DNA of 64,000 nucleotides from Microcella daejeonensis (lineage in GTDB: Bacteria; Actinomycetota; Actinomycetes; Actinomycetales; Microbacteriaceae): assembly GCF_026625045.1 (NCBI RefSeq), contig NZ_CP113089.1:1922001-1986000 (forward strand), in the 5' to 3' direction. Numbering within the stretch: the first letter of the stretch is position 1; every line of letters begins with the position of its first letter. Positions 60,688 to 64,000 of this stretch are shown here, in pieces. Under the pieces are notes generated by a model that was given only the letters and a program-made list of their open reading frames with translations, had not been told where the DNA came from and searched no databases. The position numbers and the translations under genes are program-made.

Positions 60688-62021
60688 CGACCCGTCCAGT
60701 CGATCAGCTCGATCTCGCCGCCCGTGGGGATCTCGGGGTTGTCGGCGTTCGCGACGATGACGAGCTCGTAGGTGCCGTCGCCGTTGCCGCGCCACTGGCC
60801 GCCGACGAGCGGGGTGAGCGAGACGTTCGGCACGGGGCCGGCCGTGAAGTCGATCGTGCCGGCCACGGTGTCGGTCGTGAGCCCGGCGAGCGAGGCGCGC
60901 AGGTCATCCGTCTCGACGGAGTCGCTCGCGGCGATCGTGGCCGTCGCGACCTCGAACAGCGCGTGGGCGAAGCCGAGCGGCTGGGTCCACTGGCGACCGG
61001 TCTCCTCCTCGTAGGCGGCGGCGAGCTCCTCGGCGCTCTGCCCGGTGAGCGAGCTCGAGAACGGGTGCGAGGGGCTCCACCACACCTCGGTGGCGATGTT
61101 CTCGCCGTCGGCGCCGAGCGCCTCGACAGCGGAGGGGAACAGCAGCGCCTTGGCGATCGTGGCCATCTGCGGCTGGTAGCCCTGCTGGATGGCCTGCTGC
61201 CAGAAGGTCGTGAAGTCGGGCGGGATGGGGACGCCCATGAGGATGTCGGCTCCGGCGTCCTGGAACGCGGAGATCTGGGCCGAGAAGTCGGCCTGCCCGT
61301 TCGGGTACGCGCCCGGGTTGACCGGCGCGAGCCCGCCTCCCTCGATGATCGGGGCGAAGCCCGTCGTCGTGTCGGCCCAGGCGTTGCCGTCGGCGTCGTT
61401 CGGCAGCAGCTGCGCCACGGAGCCCCCGCCGGGCACGGCCGCCCACATCTCGCTGTAGACGCTGCCGACCTCGCCGAGGCCCCAGAAGAAGTGGTACGTG
61501 TAGTCGAAGCCCTGATCGGGCGTGCCGCCGCGGCCGAAGTACCAGGCCTGCCAGGGCGCCACGGTCGTGATGCAGACGACCTGGTTCGCCTCGCACTGGT
61601 CCGAGACGGGGTTGGTGGTCTCGGGCGTGGAGGAGGCGAGGATCATGTCGACGCCGTCGTCGAGGATGAGCTCGGCCGCGACGTCGGCGGCGCGCGCCGG
61701 GTCGCTCTGCGTGTCGGCCACGATGATCTCGACGCTGTACTCGGTGCCCGCGGCGTCGACGACGCCGTTCTCCTCGTAGTACGCGCGCACCTGGTCGAGC
61801 ACGAAGCTGTCGGCCTCGCCGAAGGCGGCGAGCGGGCCGGTCTGCGGGGTGACGTACCCGATGCGGATGACGTTCTCGCCGTCTCCGCCGCCGCCGTCAG
61901 CGCCGCCGAGGGTCGGAGCGGAGCAGGCCGCGAGCAGGAGGACGGTGGACGCGGTCAGGGCGACCGGGGCGAGGATGCGGCGCCGCCGTCCTCCGCTGGA
62001 TGGGTGCAGGAACGTGCTCAT
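60684..62021 (-). CDS. Liv-type ABC substrate-binding lipoprotein
   Basis: A 445-aa binding protein. Lipobox in LLLAACSAP near residue 32, then a mature domain starting VIRIGYVTPQTGPLAAFGEA, the periplasmic-binding fold of leucine/amide binding proteins. Two Cys (CEANQVVC) may be bonded. Heads the importer operon. The cargo could be amino acids, amides or an aromatic acid. Confidence 0.92.
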   Translation of the reverse strand: MSTFLHPSSGGRRRRILAPVALTASTVLLLAACSAPTLGGADGGGGDGENVIRIGYVTPQTGPLAAFGEADSFVLDQVRAYYEENGVVDAAGTEYSVEIIVADTQSDPARAADVAAELILDDGVDMILASSTPETTNPVSDQCEANQVVCITTVAPWQAWYFGRGGTPDQGFDYTYHFFWGLGEVGSVYSEMWAAVPGGGSVAQLLPNDADGNAWADTTTGFAPIIEGGGLAPVNPGAYPNGQADFSAQISAFQDAGADILMGVPIPPDFTTFWQQAIQQGYQPQMATIAKALLFPSAVEALGADGENIATEVWWSPSHPFSSSLTGQSAEELAAAYEEETGRQWTQPLGFAHALFEVATATIAASDSVETDDLRASLAGLTTDTVAGTIDFTAGPVPNVSLTPLVGGQWRGNGDGTYELVIVANADNPEIPTGGEIELIDWTGR

Positions 62022-62236
62022 GGTGCCTCTCCTCAACGCCGTTGTTCGGATTGCGCAACACTGTGCGTATAGAGAACTATGCGACTCGGTCGTTCGGGTG
62101 TCAAGGAGCGCCGGGGTTGACACGAGGAGGCCCCTCGCTCACGCTAAGTTCGGCATGCGTACTTCGCGGCGACCGCCGCACGCCGGGCATCCCCTCGTCG
62201 GGGCCGCCCGCCCCCACTCCCGCAGGAACGGACCAG
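62022..62236. promoter_or_regulatory. Divergent promoter region of Liv operon and iclR
   Basis: Within the 215 bp are a perfect TTGCGCAA palindrome (62051-62058) and an imperfect GCGTATAG / CTATGCGA inverted repeat (about 62066-62084), candidate binding sites of the IclR regulator. Confidence 0.45.
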
Positions 62237-63031
62237 ATGACCGCAGACAGCGCCGCCCCCCTCGTCGATCGGCCGACCGAGTTCGTGCAGTCGCTCGAGC
62301 GCGGCCTCGCCGTCATCCGCGCCTTCAGCGACGAGCGCCCGCGCCTGACGCTCTCCGAGGTCGCCCGCCACACGGGGCTCACCCGCGCGGCCGCGCGACG
62401 ATTCCTGATCACGCTGCAGCACCTCGGCTACGTCGGCAGCGATGCGGGCCAGTTCTACCTCCGGCCCTCGGTGCTGCAGCTCGGCTACGCCTACCTCTCT
62501 TCGCTCTCGCTCGCCGACATCGCGCTCGAGCACCTCACCCCCGCCGCGGACGAGCTGCACGAGTCGTGCTCGGCCTCGGTGCTCGACGGTGACAGCGTGG
62601 TCTACATCGCTCGGGCATCCACCACCCGCATCATGTCGATCAATCTCGCCGTCGGCACCCGTCTGCCCGCCGCGACCACCTCGATGGGGCGCGTCATGCT
62701 CGCCTCGCTGCCCGAGGCCGAGCTCGAGGCGTTCCTCGCGGGCGTCTCGCTCGAACCGCGCACGCCCTCGACCATCACGACCGTCGACGCGCTGCGCGCC
62801 GAGATCGATCGGGTGCGCGAGCAGGGCTGGTGCGTGCTCGATCAGGAGCTCGAGATCGGCGTGCGCAGCGTCGCGGTGCCGGTGCGGGATGCCCGCGGCC
62901 AGGTCATCGCGACCGTCAACGCCTCGGCGCACTCCACCCGGGTGACGCTCGACACGCTGCGCACGACCTTCCTCGCGCGCATCCAGCAGGTCGCCGCCGG
63001 GATCGAAGCCGACCTCGCGGCCCGCCGCTAG
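62237..63031 (+). CDS. IclR family regulator, PcaR/PcaU branch
   Basis: A 264-aa regulator. N-terminal winged HTH (LTLSEVARHTGLTRAAARRF) follows an FVQSLERGLAVIRAF start, typical of the Pca/beta-ketoadipate branch; the C-terminal effector domain has LAVGTRLPAATTSMGRVMLA. It likely controls the divergent importer and the neighbouring aromatic pathway. Confidence 0.92.
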   Translation: MTADSAAPLVDRPTEFVQSLERGLAVIRAFSDERPRLTLSEVARHTGLTRAAARRFLITLQHLGYVGSDAGQFYLRPSVLQLGYAYLSSLSLADIALEHLTPAADELHESCSASVLDGDSVVYIARASTTRIMSINLAVGTRLPAATTSMGRVMLASLPEAELEAFLAGVSLEPRTPSTITTVDALRAEIDRVREQGWCVLDQELEIGVRSVAVPVRDARGQVIATVNASAHSTRVTLDTLRTTFLARIQQVAAGIEADLAARR

Positions 63032-63120
63032 CCGGGCCGCCCGCGTCGCGCGCCGGTAGGCGGGCCGACCGCGCGGCCGGCCGAGTCGTCCTCGGCGCCG
63101 CCCGTGCCGACCGCTCGCGC

Positions 63121-64000
63121 CTAGCCGAACGCGCCGCGCAGGATCCCCTCGATCGCCGCGCGGTCGACCGGAGCCGGGTGCTCGATCGGCAGCTTCGCCT
63201 CGACGATGCCCACGGCCTCCTCGAGCTGCGCCTCGGTGAGGCCGAGCTCGCGCAGTCCGCGGGGCGCGCCGGCCTCGCGACCGAGCTCGCGAAGACCCTC
63301 GACGGCATCGTCGACGCCGAGGGCCTCCGCGAGGCGTGCGGCGACCTCGGGGGCCGCGGGCGCGGTGAAGGCGAGCACGTGCGGCAGCACGACGGCGTGC
63401 GTCTGCGCGTGCGGCAGGTCGAAGGCGCCGCCGAGGGCGTGGCAGATCTTGTGGTGCAGGCCCGATCCGGCGGCGGCGAACGACATGCCGGCGAGGAAGG
63501 AGCCGTAGACGAGGCGCTCGCGGGCGGCGTCGCGGTGCGCGCCGCGGATCCCGCGCAGGCCCTCGGCCAGCGCGCGGACGCCCTCGCCGGCCATGAGGCG
63601 CACGATCGGGTTCGAGGCGGGCGTCCAGAACGACTCGACGCAGTGGGCCATGGCGTTGAGCGCCGAGGCCACGGCGAGGTCGTCGGGGAGGGTGGCGACG
63701 AGCTCGTCGTCGTAGACGACGCTGCGCGGCAGCACGCGGGCATCCACCCCCGTCTCCTTGCGCGCGGCGGTGGTGAGGCCCCAGACCGGCGTCATCTCGC
63801 TGCCGGCGTAGGTGGTGGGGATGGCGATGATCGGCAGGCCGGTGGTGAGCGCGACGATCTTGGCCGTGCCGGTGGTCGAGCCGCCGCCGATCGAGACGAG
63901 GCCGTCGACGTCGTGCTCGGCGGCGACGCGGCGGGCCTCCTCGGCGACCGCGTCGGGAACGTGCGGGCGCACCCCGCTGAAGCGCACCGCCACGCGGTCG
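63121..64000 (-). CDS. Maleylacetate reductase, 5' end outside window
   Basis: 293 residues visible of an iron-type alcohol dehydrogenase fold enzyme reducing maleylacetate to 3-oxoadipate. Visible: DGLVSIGGGSTTGTAKIVAL (cofactor), IAIPTTYAGSEMTPVWGLT, the metal-site region MAHCVESFW and GLHHKICHALGGAFDLPHAQ. The start lies past the window end. Confidence 0.9.
   Translation of the reverse strand, partial: DRVAVRFSGVRPHVPDAVAEEARRVAAEHDVDGLVSIGGGSTTGTAKIVALTTGLPIIAIPTTYAGSEMTPVWGLTTAARKETGVDARVLPRSVVYDDELVATLPDDLAVASALNAMAHCVESFWTPASNPIVRLMAGEGVRALAEGLRGIRGAHRDAARERLVYGSFLAGMSFAAAGSGLHHKICHALGGAFDLPHAQTHAVVLPHVLAFTAPAAPEVAARLAEALGVDDAVEGLRELGREAGAPRGLRELGLTEAQLEEAVGIVEAKLPIEHPAPVDRAAIEGILRGAFG

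Overview
The window is high-GC chromosomal DNA with frequent GTG starts and tightly overlapping operons. Marker genes (DUF3097, an actinobacterial Tad pilus locus with Rv3654c-type TadE proteins, the prfB/ftsEX/smpB/ssrA neighbourhood, a DUF2510 protein, PucR and IclR regulators) point to an actinomycete, most likely a member of the Microbacteriaceae. The family assignment is inference; no rRNA is present.

Layout. 1-11.7 kb: aldo/keto reductase (cut by the window edge), DUF3097, cold-shock protein, small hypotheticals, a ferritin-like/VIT1 iron transporter, an M23 peptidase, a radical SAM protein, and a YnjBCD-like ABC importer. 11.8-15.4 kb: two-gene membrane unit (TVP38/TMEM64 plus CDP-alcohol phosphatidyltransferase), a flavin-dependent oxidoreductase, an S4 protein and a DedA protein. 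15.6-20.6 kb: a small orphan gene that runs antisense into tRNA-Leu(UAG), then a PucR regulator divergent from gabT-gabD (GABA to succinate). 20.7-23 kb: small membrane proteins and a ZIP metal transporter.

23.06-39.7 kb is a Tad (Flp) pilus locus whose first gene, the TadA/CpaF ATPase, is split by a 10.7-kb integrated element. The element carries a large serine recombinase at its right end. A 6-bp core (CCGACG) is shared by both junctions, and removing one copy plus the element restores a continuous TadA frame. The cargo is of lower GC: a DUF2510 protein, a second copy of the tRNA-Leu-adjacent orphan, a membrane coiled-coil protein, then a defence-like cluster. That cluster comprises an HNH nuclease, a ComF-like phosphoribosyltransferase, a SIR2-SLOG protein built like Thoeris ThsA, and a primase-like partner; no TIR (ThsB) gene is present. 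Beyond it lie a tyrosine recombinase with a dif-like site directly upstream, a three-gene unit of unknown function, an HTH protein, and iteron-like repeats. TadB, TadC, a 357-aa unknown, a short pilin-like protein and three TadE/TadG-like proteins follow on the chromosome side.

39.8-52.4 kb: an SDR enzyme with an unusual His/Gln/Asp tail, an MFS transporter, then prfB, ftsE, ftsX, smpB and ssrA. The usual order is interrupted by a coupled pair (P-loop protein plus ABC exporter with degenerate ATPase motifs) and a VOC protein between prfB and ftsE, and by an MFS transporter and a SIMPL protein between smpB and ssrA. 52.4-57.2 kb: a YccF protein, an S9 peptidase, a small self-regulated operon with two palindromic operators, and a YwqK-like protein. 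57.2-64 kb: a complete five-gene Liv-type ABC importer, a divergent IclR regulator, and a maleylacetate reductase cut by the window edge; this grouping suggests uptake and breakdown of an aromatic or related organic acid.
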